The position numbers were made by a program, and so were the translations under genes. The notes below the pieces were generated by a model. The model saw only the letters and a program-made list of their open reading frames with translations, made no database searches and was not told the DNA's origin. Below, one piece after another: positions 8,818 to 18,220 of a stretch of 64,000 bases of DNA. Origin of the DNA: Hydrogenophaga sp. NFH-34 (lineage in GTDB: Bacteria > Pseudomonadota > Gammaproteobacteria > Burkholderiales > Burkholderiaceae_C); the NCBI RefSeq assembly GCF_021401345.1, contig NZ_JACBGE010000016.1:1-64000 (forward strand). The letters run 5' to 3'. The first letter of the stretch is position 1. Every line of letters starts with the position of its first letter.

Positions 8818-10056
8818 GTGGACGATGCCCCCGAATCAACGGCCACCTATTGGATAGGTGATCGCCGCTGGGCAATGCATGCGTCCGGCTTCGCCGATGC
8901 CATTGCCGAGGCCTACGCGAACCACCAGCGCCCCCGCTGTTTGTGTCGTCCAGCCGGCGATGGCATCGAGATGTACGTGGCCCGCTTGATGAACGGGTAC
9001 ATCGTCAAGCGCATGCCCAATACCGGGAGTCAGCATGCCACCTCGTGCCCATCCTATGAACTGCCTGCGGATCTGTCTGGCCTGGGCCAACTGGTCGGCA
9101 CTGCTATTGTGGAGAATCCCGCCACGGGTGAAACGGCATTGAAGCTCGATTTCCCCCTGTCCAAACTGCCCGGCAGATCGTCCCAACCTCCCGCCGCCAG
9201 CACCTCGCCCAACATCGCATCCCAAGGCCAGAAGCTCAGTCTGCGCGCCCTGCTCCACTACCTGTGGGACCAGGCCGAACTGACCCACTGGCACCAGGGC
9301 TTCACGGGCAAGCGAAACTGGGCCATCGTCCGCCGGCACCTGCATTCAGCCGCAACGCACAAGTTTGCACGTGGCAGCGCACTGCAGAACCGCCTGTATG
9401 TGCCCGAAGTGTTCTCTGTGGAGCATCGCGACCCCATCAACGCGCGCCGCCTTGCCAAATGGACCAGCGCCTTGGCGCATCCAGGAAAGCCCAGCCAGCT
9501 CATGCTCCTGATCGGCGAAGTCAAAGAGATCGTGCCGTCACGGTACGGTTTCAGAGCGGTCATCAAACATGTCCCCGATCAAGCCTTCGCCATCGACGAG
9601 CGCTTGTTCCGCCAGCTGGAGCGCCGATTTTCAGGAGAACTGGCACTTTGGGGGGCCTTCGATTCCATCCATCTGGTCATGATCGGAACCTTCTGCGTCA
9701 GCTATTCGGGCCTTCCCACCATCGATTCCCTGTCGTTGGTCACTTTCACCCAGGAGTGGATTCCGGTGGACAGCCCCCATGAGGCCCACCTTGTCCGGTC
9801 CCTGGTCAACTGCCGGCGAAGCTTTTTGAAGACCCTTCGCTACAACCTGTGCGCAGGCACCAGCATGGCCAGCGCCGTGCTCACCGATCTGGGCGATCCG
9901 TTCGAGTTGCACATCGCAACGGAAAGCGACACTCTCGAAGAAAACCCGCTGGAGGGATCCAACACCCGCAACCAGCCAGCCCACCACTGGGTATGGCACC
10001 CATCCCAGCAGCCTCTTCCCCCGTTCCCAACCGTCAGAACGGAAGCCCTCGCCTGA
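8818..10056 (+). CDS. DUF1173-family protein of ICEs and plasmids
   Basis: 412 residues from a GTG at 8818, chosen because the preceding 300 bp of open frame overlaps the LPD7 gene in a different frame and reads as low-complexity shadow. The Cys-containing start (RCLCRPAGDGIEMYV) and the long central region resemble DUF1173 proteins, which are found almost only on conjugative elements and have no known function. The two CxC/CxxC-like Cys positions near the N-terminus could bind metal. Likely co-transcribed with the LPD7 gene. Family recognition is from memory of motif style, so moderately sure. Confidence 0.65.
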   Translation: MDDAPESTATYWIGDRRWAMHASGFADAIAEAYANHQRPRCLCRPAGDGIEMYVARLMNGYIVKRMPNTGSQHATSCPSYELPADLSGLGQLVGTAIVENPATGETALKLDFPLSKLPGRSSQPPAASTSPNIASQGQKLSLRALLHYLWDQAELTHWHQGFTGKRNWAIVRRHLHSAATHKFARGSALQNRLYVPEVFSVEHRDPINARRLAKWTSALAHPGKPSQLMLLIGEVKEIVPSRYGFRAVIKHVPDQAFAIDERLFRQLERRFSGELALWGAFDSIHLVMIGTFCVSYSGLPTIDSLSLVTFTQEWIPVDSPHEAHLVRSLVNCRRSFLKTLRYNLCAGTSMASAVLTDLGDPFELHIATESDTLEENPLEGSNTRNQPAHHWVWHPSQQPLPPFPTVRTEALA

Positions 10057-10064
10057 TTGGACGC

Positions 10065-10083
10065 AGCGCAATCGAATTGCGCT
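10065..10083 (+). terminator. Hairpin after DUF1173 gene, possible end of the transfer operon
   Basis: Perfect 8-bp inverted repeat AGCGCAAT / ATTGCGCT with a 3-nt loop, nine bases after the DUF1173 stop and before the hsd operon. There is no T-tract after it, so a factor-independent terminator is uncertain. The rest of the 10057-10235 gap should contain the hsd promoter but no clear boxes were recognised. Confidence 0.4.
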
Positions 10084-10235
10084 GGATTGCTCCCGCGCAT
10101 CTCAGAAGCCGCCTGCAATCTGGGCGAATTCACCCCACGCCCGCCAACCCATTACGCCCATGCCGAGTCCACTAAACTCAGAGGCAATCTGTTTTGCAAC
10201 GTCTGCAGAAATCACCAACAAAACGACGGCTGAAC

Positions 10236-13200
10236 ATGCAAGGGAGCAAGCGTTCCAATTTCGATCTGCTCAAACCCTATGAGCAGCAGCTCTGGCGTCT
10301 GGGCGCCCTGGCGGAGCGGTACTTTTCAGACGACCCGAACACCAGTCTGCTCAAGCTTCGCCAGCTCGCCGAACTGCTGACCCAGACGGTCGCCGCCCGG
10401 ATCGGCCTGTACACCTCTGCCGAAGAGTCCCAATACGACCTGATCCGGCGCCTTCAGGCCGATGGTTTCCTGCCTCGGGAAATCAAACAGCTGCTGGACC
10501 AGATTCGTGTGGCGGGCAACGCCGCCAACCACGCGCTTGAAGGCAACCACGCCAAAGCACTGACTTCCCTTCGGTTCGCCTGGCAATTGGTGCTCTGGTT
10601 TCACCGCACGTTCAAAGATCCCGAATACCGCTCCGGCCCGTTCCTGCCACCGACACCGCCCGCTGACGAGGGCTCCGAACTTAAAAGCCAGCTGGATGAG
10701 CTTCGCCAGGCGGTGGTCGAATACCAGTCCAGGCACGAGCAGGTTCAGAACCAGCTGACCCAGGCTCAGTCGCAACTCTCCACCCTGGCTGAAGAGCGCA
10801 CGGTGTGGGAGCAGGTCGCCACCGAGGCCGAAGAAGCCAAAGCACAACTCGGCCAGCGCCTTGAAGCCCTGCAGACGGAAGTCAAGGCGGCTCCGCAATT
10901 CAACAAGACCCAGCTGCTCTCGTTCGCCACCGCAGCCGCCACGCAGGTGGTGCTGGACGAATCCCAGACCCGGCGCCTGATCGACGAACAGCTGCGCCAG
11001 GCTGGCTGGGAAGCCGACACCGAAGTCTTGCGCTACAGCAGAGGCACCCGCCCGGAGCGAGGCCGCAACATCGCCATCGCCGAATGGCCCTGCGAGGGCT
11101 ACTCGGCCGACTACGTGCTGTTCCAAGGTCTCACCCCTCTAGCGGTGGTCGAAGCCAAACGCGAGGCCAAAGACGTATCGGCCGCTTTGCAGCAGAGCAA
11201 ACGCTACAGCCGCACCTTCGGCGCCAGCTCAGAGACCTTTCTCCACGAAGAAAACTGGGGCGAACGCGGCGAGTTCCGCATCCCCTTTGTGTTCGCCACC
11301 AACGGGCGCCCCTACCTTCGCCAGCTGGCCACCAAGAGCGGCATCTGGTTCTGTGACCTTCGCCGCCCAGAAAACCTCGCCCATGCGCTGGACGGCTGGT
11401 ACTCGCCGCAGGGTCTGCAGGTCCTGCTCGCGCGTGACGAAGCCCGTGCAGACCAGGAACTGAGCAACACCGCCTTCAACTACGGCTTCCCGCTGCGCCA
11501 CTACCAGCAAACCGCGATTCAGGAAACCGAGCGCCGCATCAGCCAGGGCCAGCGCGAAATCCTGCTGGCCATGGCCACCGGCACCGGTAAAACCAAAACC
11601 TGCGTCGCGCTCATCTACCGCCTGCTCAAGGCCAAGCGTTTCCGTCGCATCCTGTTTCTCGTGGACCGTTCAGCACTGGGCATCCAGGCCGCCAACGCCT
11701 TCAAAGACACCCGCATGGAACGCCTGCAGACCTTTGCGGACGTGTTTGGCATCAAGGAATTGGACGAACAGATGCCCGACGAGGACACGGGCGTCCAGGT
11801 GGCCACCGTGCAAGGCATGATGAAGCGGGTGCTGTTTCCGGCCGATGGCGTGGCGCCCCCCACCGTGGACCAGTTCGACTGCATCGTCATCGACGAATGC
11901 CACCGCGGCTACACGCTGGACCGCGAAATGTCCGACACCGAAATGGCCTTTCGCGGGTTTGACGACTACATCTCCAAATACCGCCGGGTGCTCGACTATT
12001 TCGACGCCACCAAGATCGGCCTCACCGCCACTCCAGCGCTGCACACCACCGAAATCTTTGGCGCCCCGATCTATTCGTACACCTACCGCGAGGCCGTGGT
12101 CGATGGCTTCCTGGTGGACTACGAGCCACCCATTCAGCTCTACACCGAGCTGTCCACCCACGGCATGACCTGGCACGTGGGCGAAGACGTCAAGGTCTAC
12201 GACGTCACCAAAAACCAGATCGACCTGTTCAAGGCGCCCGACGAGATCAAGCTCCAGGTCGAGGACTTCAACCGCAAGGTCATCACGCGTCCGTTCAACG
12301 AAGCGGTGTGCCAGTACCTGGCCCAGGAGCTGGACCCCAGCGGGCGCCGCAAGACGCTGATCTTCTGTGTCAGCAGCAGCCACGCCGATCTGGTGGTCGA
12401 AGTCCTCAAAAAGGCCTTCGAAACTCAATACGGTTCGGTGGAAGACGACGCCGTCATCAAAGTCACCGGCGACGCCGACAAGCCCCTGGAACTCATCCGC
12501 CGCTACAAAAACGAGCGCCTTCCCAACGTGGCGGTCACGGTGGACCTGCTCACCACCGGCATCGACGTGCCGGAAATCTGCAACCTGGTCTTCCTGCGCC
12601 AGGTCAACAGCCGCATCCTCTTTGACCAGATGCTCGGCCGCGCCACCCGCCTGTGCGACTTTGACGGCGAAGCCAAAGACAACTTCCGCGTCATCGACGC
12701 CGTCCGCGTGTTCGAGAACATTGGAAACATGACCGCCATGAAACCCGTGGTGGTCAACCCCAAGCTCAGCTTCTCGCAGCTTGAAGGCGAACTGCTCACC
12801 GTCGCCGACGATGCGGCCCGCGAACTGGTGCGCGACCAGTTCCTGGCCAAGTTCCAGGTCAAAAAGCGCCACCTCAAAGGCAAAGACGCTCAGGACTTCG
12901 AGACCAAGGCCGGCATGTCGCCCGACGACTTCGTGAAAAAGGTCCGGGCACTCCCCTTGAACGAACTGGCCAAGTGGTTTGCCCAGCACCCCGACCTGGG
13001 CGAAATCCTCGACCGCAAGCACGAAGGCAACGGCCAGGGTATGTACGTCTCGGACCACCCGGACCAGCTTAAAAACGTCGAACGCGGCTACGGCAAGGCC
13101 ACCCGCCCCGAGGACTACCTCAAGGAATTCAAAGCCTTCATCGAAAGCCACGGCAACGAACTGCCCGCGCTGCTCACCGTGCTCACACGCCCGCGCGACC

Positions 13201-13646
13201 TCACCCGCCAGCAGCTCAAGGAACTGGTGCTGGCGCTGGACAAGGCCGGCTACACCGAGGCCCGCCTCGCCACCGCCTGGCGCGAACTCAGCAACCAGGA
13301 CATTGCCGCCCGCATCATTGGCTATATTCGCCAGGCCGCCGTGGGCGATGCCCTGCTCCCCTACGCCGAGCGTGTGGACCACGCCCTGCAAAACCTGCTG
13401 GCCAAACCGCCCGGCGGCGTTGCCTGGACCAACCCGCAGCGCGACTGGCTCAAACGCATCGCCGCCCAGACCAAAGCCAACCTGCTGGTGGACCGCGCCG
13501 CGCTCGACGACCCCGACCTCATCTTCAAACGCGAAGGCGGCGGCTTCAACCGCCTCGACAAAATCTTCAATGGCCAGCTCCAGCCCGTGCTGGAAGCCTT
13601 TAACGATGCGCTGTGGGCACCGCCGCCCCAGTCTGCACAACGCTGA
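10236..13646 (+). CDS. hsdR: Type I restriction enzyme, HsdR endonuclease/translocase subunit
   Basis: 1136 residues from ATG 10236 (MQGSKRSNFD, a common HsdR start); a TTG at 10194 would add 14 residues. An N-terminal DUF4145-like helical region is followed by coiled coil (about 145-225), a PD-(D/E)xK nuclease site around VVEAKRE (about residue 303), and an SF2 translocase with Walker A ATGTGKTKT (about 446) and DECHRGY (about 552). The C-terminal helical part docks to HsdM. With HsdM and HsdS it cuts unmethylated foreign DNA after ATP-driven translocation. First gene of a five-gene operon. Confidence 0.93.
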   Translation: MQGSKRSNFDLLKPYEQQLWRLGALAERYFSDDPNTSLLKLRQLAELLTQTVAARIGLYTSAEESQYDLIRRLQADGFLPREIKQLLDQIRVAGNAANHALEGNHAKALTSLRFAWQLVLWFHRTFKDPEYRSGPFLPPTPPADEGSELKSQLDELRQAVVEYQSRHEQVQNQLTQAQSQLSTLAEERTVWEQVATEAEEAKAQLGQRLEALQTEVKAAPQFNKTQLLSFATAAATQVVLDESQTRRLIDEQLRQAGWEADTEVLRYSRGTRPERGRNIAIAEWPCEGYSADYVLFQGLTPLAVVEAKREAKDVSAALQQSKRYSRTFGASSETFLHEENWGERGEFRIPFVFATNGRPYLRQLATKSGIWFCDLRRPENLAHALDGWYSPQGLQVLLARDEARADQELSNTAFNYGFPLRHYQQTAIQETERRISQGQREILLAMATGTGKTKTCVALIYRLLKAKRFRRILFLVDRSALGIQAANAFKDTRMERLQTFADVFGIKELDEQMPDEDTGVQVATVQGMMKRVLFPADGVAPPTVDQFDCIVIDECHRGYTLDREMSDTEMAFRGFDDYISKYRRVLDYFDATKIGLTATPALHTTEIFGAPIYSYTYREAVVDGFLVDYEPPIQLYTELSTHGMTWHVGEDVKVYDVTKNQIDLFKAPDEIKLQVEDFNRKVITRPFNEAVCQYLAQELDPSGRRKTLIFCVSSSHADLVVEVLKKAFETQYGSVEDDAVIKVTGDADKPLELIRRYKNERLPNVAVTVDLLTTGIDVPEICNLVFLRQVNSRILFDQMLGRATRLCDFDGEAKDNFRVIDAVRVFENIGNMTAMKPVVVNPKLSFSQLEGELLTVADDAARELVRDQFLAKFQVKKRHLKGKDAQDFETKAGMSPDDFVKKVRALPLNELAKWFAQHPDLGEILDRKHEGNGQGMYVSDHPDQLKNVERGYGKATRPEDYLKEFKAFIESHGNELPALLTVLTRPRDLTRQQLKELVLALDKAGYTEARLATAWRELSNQDIAARIIGYIRQAAVGDALLPYAERVDHALQNLLAKPPGGVAWTNPQRDWLKRIAAQTKANLLVDRAALDDPDLIFKREGGGFNRLDKIFNGQLQPVLEAFNDALWAPPPQSAQR

Positions 13647-13657
13647 ACCCGAACCCC

Positions 13658-15235
13658 ATGTCCAACCCCAATGCTGCGCTCGACATCGGCGCCAAGCTCT
13701 GGTCGCTCTGCAACGTGCTGCGCGACGACGGCGTCACCTACCACCAGTACCTGAGCGAACTCACCTACCTGCTGTTCCTGAAAATGATGCAGGAGACCGG
13801 GCAGGAAGAACGCCTGACCGTGTTCAAGTCGCCCAAGAAAGGCGAGCCCAAGCTGTTGCAGCCCGGCGTGCGCTGGGCCGACCTGATCAGCGCCTCCGCG
13901 CCCGACCGGCTCGACACCTACAAGGAAATGCTGCTGGACTACGGTTTGCACGGCCAGGGCGCCGTGCAAGCCATCTACGCCAATGCCAACACCTTCATCA
14001 CCAAGCCCGCCACGCTGAGCAAGCTCGTCACCGAAATTGACGCTCTCGACTGGTACAGCGTGCAGCGCGACGACCTGGGCGACCTGTACGAAAACCTGCT
14101 GGAACGCAACGCCACCGAAAAGAAAAGCGGCGCCGGCCAGTACTTCACGCCCCGCCACCTGATCGACAGCATCGTCACCGTGCTCAACCCCAAGCTGGGC
14201 GACGTCATCCAGGATCCAGCGGCTGGCACATGCGGATTCTTGATCGCCGCCAACAACCACCTGCGCAAATACAACGACTTCGACAGCCTCAAGGAAGAAG
14301 CCCAGCGCCGCTACCGCCACGACACCTTCTACGGCATGGAGCTGGTGCAAGACACCCACCGTCTTGCGCTGATGAACATGCTGCTGCACGGCATTGAAGG
14401 CGGCGTGGACTACGGCGACACCCTGAGCGAGGACTACCGCAAGCTCCCGCCTGCCACGCTCATCCTCTCGAACCCACCCTTTGGCACCAAAAAAGGCGGC
14501 GGTCTGCCCACCCGCACCGACCTCACCTACCTCACCAGCAACAAGCAGTTCGCCTTCCTGCAGCACATCTACCGCAGCCTCAAGCCGGGCGGCCGTGCCG
14601 CCGTGGTGCTGCCCGACAACGTGCTCTTTGAAAGCAACGTGGGCACCGATATCCGCCGCGATTTGATGGAGAAGTGCAACCTCCACACCATCCTGCGCCT
14701 GCCCACCGGCATCTTTTACGCGCAGGGCGTCAAGACCAACGTGCTCTTTTTCACCAAGGGCGAGAAGGACAAGGGCAACACCAAAGAAGTCTGGGTGTAC
14801 GACATGCGCGCCAACATGCCGCAGTTTGGCAAGCGCACCCCGTTCACCCGCGACTACTTCCGCACCCCGGCAGACGCCCCCGCCAGCCAGCCGCGCGACA
14901 AGTTTGAAGACGTGTTCGGCGACGACCCGAAAGGTGGCCCCGCGGCACTGGCCCAACGCGTGGACACGGGCGAAACCGGCCGCTGGCGCAAATTCACCCG
15001 CGAACAGATCGCCGCCCGTGGCGACAACCTCGACATCACCTGGCTCAAGGATGACAGCGCCGAAACCGCCGAAGCCCAGCGCGACGACCCCGCCCTGGTA
15101 GCCCGGCTGCTGCAGCGCGAGCTGGGCGGCGCCATGACCGAACTGCGCTCCCTGCTCGAAGAACTGGGCGAAGACCCCGACGCCGCGCTGGACGACCTGT
15201 TGATCGACGAAACCGGACAAGAGGCCCAGGCATGA
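13658..15235 (+). CDS. hsdM: Type I restriction enzyme, HsdM DNA methyltransferase subunit
   Basis: 525 residues from ATG 13658, 11 bp after hsdR. An N-terminal HsdM helical domain precedes the methyltransferase domain, with the SAM-binding motif DPAAGTCGFL and the N6-adenine catalytic motif NPPF near residue 271. YFTPRHL, typical of HsdM, is also present. With HsdS it forms the modification enzyme that methylates adenine in the bipartite recognition site and protects host DNA. The stop overlaps the DUF1016 gene start by 4 bp. Confidence 0.94.
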   Translation: MSNPNAALDIGAKLWSLCNVLRDDGVTYHQYLSELTYLLFLKMMQETGQEERLTVFKSPKKGEPKLLQPGVRWADLISASAPDRLDTYKEMLLDYGLHGQGAVQAIYANANTFITKPATLSKLVTEIDALDWYSVQRDDLGDLYENLLERNATEKKSGAGQYFTPRHLIDSIVTVLNPKLGDVIQDPAAGTCGFLIAANNHLRKYNDFDSLKEEAQRRYRHDTFYGMELVQDTHRLALMNMLLHGIEGGVDYGDTLSEDYRKLPPATLILSNPPFGTKKGGGLPTRTDLTYLTSNKQFAFLQHIYRSLKPGGRAAVVLPDNVLFESNVGTDIRRDLMEKCNLHTILRLPTGIFYAQGVKTNVLFFTKGEKDKGNTKEVWVYDMRANMPQFGKRTPFTRDYFRTPADAPASQPRDKFEDVFGDDPKGGPAALAQRVDTGETGRWRKFTREQIAARGDNLDITWLKDDSAETAEAQRDDPALVARLLQRELGGAMTELRSLLEELGEDPDAALDDLLIDETGQEAQA

Positions 15236-16329
15236 GCGCCGCGCCGGGCCGCTCCCAAGCAAGCTCGCACCGTAGCCCGCAGGGCGAAGGTTCGGCAGTG
15301 AGCCAGCTCACGCCCACCCCGGCCGACAGCCTGCACGCCGAACTGCGCGCGCTCATCGCCAGCAGCCGCCAGCGGCTGGCTACCGCTGTCAACGCCGAAC
15401 TTACCCGCCTGTACTGGACAGTCGGCCACCGCCTGAACGCAGAAGTGTTGGGCGGCGAACGTGCCAGCTACGGCGCCCAGCTGCTCGACCAGCTGGGCAA
15501 GCAACTGTCCAGTGAGTTTGGTCGCGGCTTTGAATCCCGCAACCTGCGCCGCATGGTGAAGTTCGCCGAGGCGTTCCCCAGCGCCGAGATTGTGTCGACA
15601 CTGTCGGCAAAATTGAGCTGGAGCCACCTGGTGGCCATCGTGGCCCTCAAAACCCCGGAAGCCCGCCAGTTCTACGCCCACCATGCCGCGCAAGACGGCT
15701 GGAGCGTGCGCGAGCTGAGCCACCAGATCGATCGCAAAGCCTTCGAGCGCTCGGAGATCGCCAGCACCCATGCCCCCGCGCTGGCGGCCACGCCGCTCCA
15801 GGTTTTCAAAGACCCCTACTTCCTGGACTTCCTGGGCCTGCGCCAAGGCCACGACGAAGCCGACCTCGAAGCTGCGATCCTGCGCCAGCTCGAAGCCTTC
15901 ATCCTTGAACTGGGCCGGGGATTTGCCTTTGTCGAACGCCAAAAGCGCATGGTCATTGACGGCGAAGATTTCTACCTCGACCTGCTGTTCTTCCACCGCC
16001 GCCTGCGCCGGCTGGTCGCCATCGAACTCAAGCTCGGCCGCTTCAAGGCCGCGCACAAAGGCCAGATGGAGCTGTACCTGAAGTGGCTGGACAAACACGA
16101 ACGCCAGACCGGAGAAGAAGCACCCATCGGCCTCATCCTCTGCGCCGAATCCAGCCGCGAACAAGTGGAACTGCTGCAGATGCACAAAGACGGCATCACC
16201 GTGGCCGAATACTGGACCGAGCTGCCCCCAAAGGCCGAACTGGAACAGCGGCTGCACGAGGCGCTGGTGGAAGCACGTGAGCGGCTGGCGCGGCGTGGGC
16301 TGCTGCTGGAAGGTGGCAACGATGAGTGA
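15232..16329 (+). CDS. DUF1016/YhcG-type PDDEXK nuclease inside the hsd operon
   Basis: 365 residues. The N-terminal DUF1016_N helical region includes LYWTVGHRLNAEVL and the ESRNLRRMVKFAEAFP block. The C-terminal YhcG PDDEXK-type nuclease domain contains KDPYFLDFLGL, then DFYLDLLFFHRRLRRLVAIELKLGRF, with D..ExK catalytic residues visible as LDLLFF and IELKLG. Family members are predicted nucleases often near restriction systems. The first ~25 residues are low complexity and a later start is possible. It overlaps hsdM by 4 bp and hsdS by 8 bp, so it is embedded in the operon rather than a chance neighbour. Confidence 0.85.
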   Translation: MSAAPGRSQASSHRSPQGEGSAVSQLTPTPADSLHAELRALIASSRQRLATAVNAELTRLYWTVGHRLNAEVLGGERASYGAQLLDQLGKQLSSEFGRGFESRNLRRMVKFAEAFPSAEIVSTLSAKLSWSHLVAIVALKTPEARQFYAHHAAQDGWSVRELSHQIDRKAFERSEIASTHAPALAATPLQVFKDPYFLDFLGLRQGHDEADLEAAILRQLEAFILELGRGFAFVERQKRMVIDGEDFYLDLLFFHRRLRRLVAIELKLGRFKAAHKGQMELYLKWLDKHERQTGEEAPIGLILCAESSREQVELLQMHKDGITVAEYWTELPPKAELEQRLHEALVEARERLARRGLLLEGGNDE

Positions 16330-18220
16330 ACTGCCAACCGGCTGGGTGAAAGTGCCAATTGGTAGCTTCGCGCGAATTGTCGGCGGAGGCACTCCGCCGT
16401 CAAAAGACCCCGCAAACTTTGCGAAGCCCGGGGAAGGTATTCCCTGGATCACGCCAGCAGACCTGAGCGGGTACCGAAGCCAGACCATCAAATGCGGCTC
16501 TCGCGATTTGACGCCGGTCGGTCTGGCCGCATGCGGTGCTACTTTGATGCCTGCAGGTACTGTTCTTTTTTCAAGTCGTGCACCCATCGGCTACGTTGCG
16601 ATTGCGGCGAACGAAATTGCAACCAACCAGGGTTTCAAGAGCTTTGTTCTCCCGGGTGGCTTCGACCCTCGCTTCACCTACTACCAACTCAAGCACCTGA
16701 AGCCAGAAGCGGAGGCAATCGCGACGGGTACCACGTTCAAAGAGCTTTCAGGTGCTACAGCCGCAACACTTCCATTCCGAGTCGCGCCGCTGCAGGAACA
16801 AGCTCGAATCGCCGATCTGCTCGACACACTTCTGGCTCGCATCAACGCCTGCAGTGACCGCCTTGCCGCCATCCCTGAGCTGATCAAGCGCTTTCGACGA
16901 GCGGTGTTGGATGCAGCAACTTCTGGGCAACTCACCTCCGACTGGCGAGACAACTCAGGCGGCTGTGCGCAGTGGTCGCCCACCACCGTTGGAGAGGTAC
17001 TCGTTGGAAAACCCCGGAATGGCTATTCGCCCAAGGCTGTGGACTTTGAAACGCCAGTCAGATCACTGACCCTGTCCGCTACCACCTCTGGAAAGTTTCT
17101 GTCACAACACACCAAGTTCATTGACGAGCAAATTCCAGAAAACTCTCACCTGTGGCTGGAGCCCGGAGACATCCTGATTCAAAGGGCGAATTCACTGGAC
17201 TACGTTGGCGTAAGCGCAGTTTTTGATGGTCCACGTCGCACGTTCATCTACCCGGATCTGATGATGAAGTGCCGACCAAACGGGCGCATTCTTGGAAAGT
17301 ACCTGTACTACGTTCTCAGCGCAGAGAGAACCAGAAAGTACTTCCGCGACAACGCCACGGGTACGGCGGGCAACATGCCCAAGATCAACCAGCAAACCGT
17401 CATGTCGGCGCCCTTCGACCTACCCACTCTCGACGAACAAGCAGAGATTGTTCGTCGAGTCGAAGCCGTCTCCAAGCTCGTTGAACAAATCGAAGCCCGT
17501 CACTCCGCTGCCGTTTCGCAATCCCAAAGACTCCCCCATCTGACTTTGGCGAAAGCCTTCCGGGGTGAGTTGGTACAGCAGAACCCGCAAGACGAACCTG
17601 CCAGCATCTTGCTGCAGCGCATCGCCGGCAAACAACCCGAGAAGCTGAAAACCACTCGTGGTCGGCCACGGATCAATAAGCCGGAAGACGTGGGGTTCCC
17701 GCCGGTCGCCCTGCCCGACTGGTCCACCTTGCCCTCTGGCGCATGGGCCGCACAGGTGCCCGCCGACGAACACACGGCCACCGCGCAGCTCATTGCGGTA
17801 CTGAAGGCCTGGAACAGGCCCGTGCCCCAGGACACGGCACGCCTGGCCACCCTGTTGTGTCTGCAGCCAAGGCTATTGACCGCCGCACTGCCGGCAGAGC
17901 ACACGACGCAATGGCGCCGGCTGGTGGGCGAAGCTGCGGACCCTCTGCCAGCGCAGGTGGTCACCCTGCAACCGGCCTTCAACACCCCCTGGCGCAATGC
18001 CATCAGCAAGATGCGCGCGCGCGGGGACCTGGTCGAATCCGCTGCCGGCGCGCAGAGCACCTGGGCGCTGGGGCCAGATGCGAAACGGGTAGACACATTG
18101 GGTTGGCCCGATGGCCGTGCAGGCTGGGTGGTGCACTACTTGCAAACGCACGGTGTGGAGGCGGTGTTGCCCACGCTGGCCACCGAAGTTCAGGAGTTTG
18201 TTCATGCGCGTGCAGCCTGA
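16322..18220 (+). CDS. hsdS: Type I restriction enzyme, HsdS specificity subunit with long C-terminal extension
   Basis: 632 residues from ATG 16322. TRD1 (about 1-170) starts with the usual LPTGWVKVPIGS; a conserved helical spacer follows (LLDTLLARINACSDRLAAIP). TRD2 (about 215-385) ends in a second spacer (IVRRVEAVSKLVEQIE). Typical HsdS proteins end soon after, near 400-450 residues. This one continues for roughly 200 residues with a basic linker (RGRPRINKPE) and an extra globular domain from about 450 onward. HsdS recognises the bipartite target. The stop lies 17 bp inside the next gene, so hsdS and the ATPase gene are coupled. Confidence 0.9.
   Translation: MSELPTGWVKVPIGSFARIVGGGTPPSKDPANFAKPGEGIPWITPADLSGYRSQTIKCGSRDLTPVGLAACGATLMPAGTVLFSSRAPIGYVAIAANEIATNQGFKSFVLPGGFDPRFTYYQLKHLKPEAEAIATGTTFKELSGATAATLPFRVAPLQEQARIADLLDTLLARINACSDRLAAIPELIKRFRRAVLDAATSGQLTSDWRDNSGGCAQWSPTTVGEVLVGKPRNGYSPKAVDFETPVRSLTLSATTSGKFLSQHTKFIDEQIPENSHLWLEPGDILIQRANSLDYVGVSAVFDGPRRTFIYPDLMMKCRPNGRILGKYLYYVLSAERTRKYFRDNATGTAGNMPKINQQTVMSAPFDLPTLDEQAEIVRRVEAVSKLVEQIEARHSAAVSQSQRLPHLTLAKAFRGELVQQNPQDEPASILLQRIAGKQPEKLKTTRGRPRINKPEDVGFPPVALPDWSTLPSGAWAAQVPADEHTATAQLIAVLKAWNRPVPQDTARLATLLCLQPRLLTAALPAEHTTQWRRLVGEAADPLPAQVVTLQPAFNTPWRNAISKMRARGDLVESAAGAQSTWALGPDAKRVDTLGWPDGRAGWVVHYLQTHGVEAVLPTLATEVQEFVHARAA

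Noticed and set aside
11670..13640. 656-residue open frame opposite hsdR
   Set aside because: Antisense shadow of a clear HsdR; Val/Gly/Phe/Asp-rich low-information sequence.
13361..15262. 633-residue open frame opposite hsdM
   Set aside because: Antisense of the methyltransferase gene with no domain of its own.
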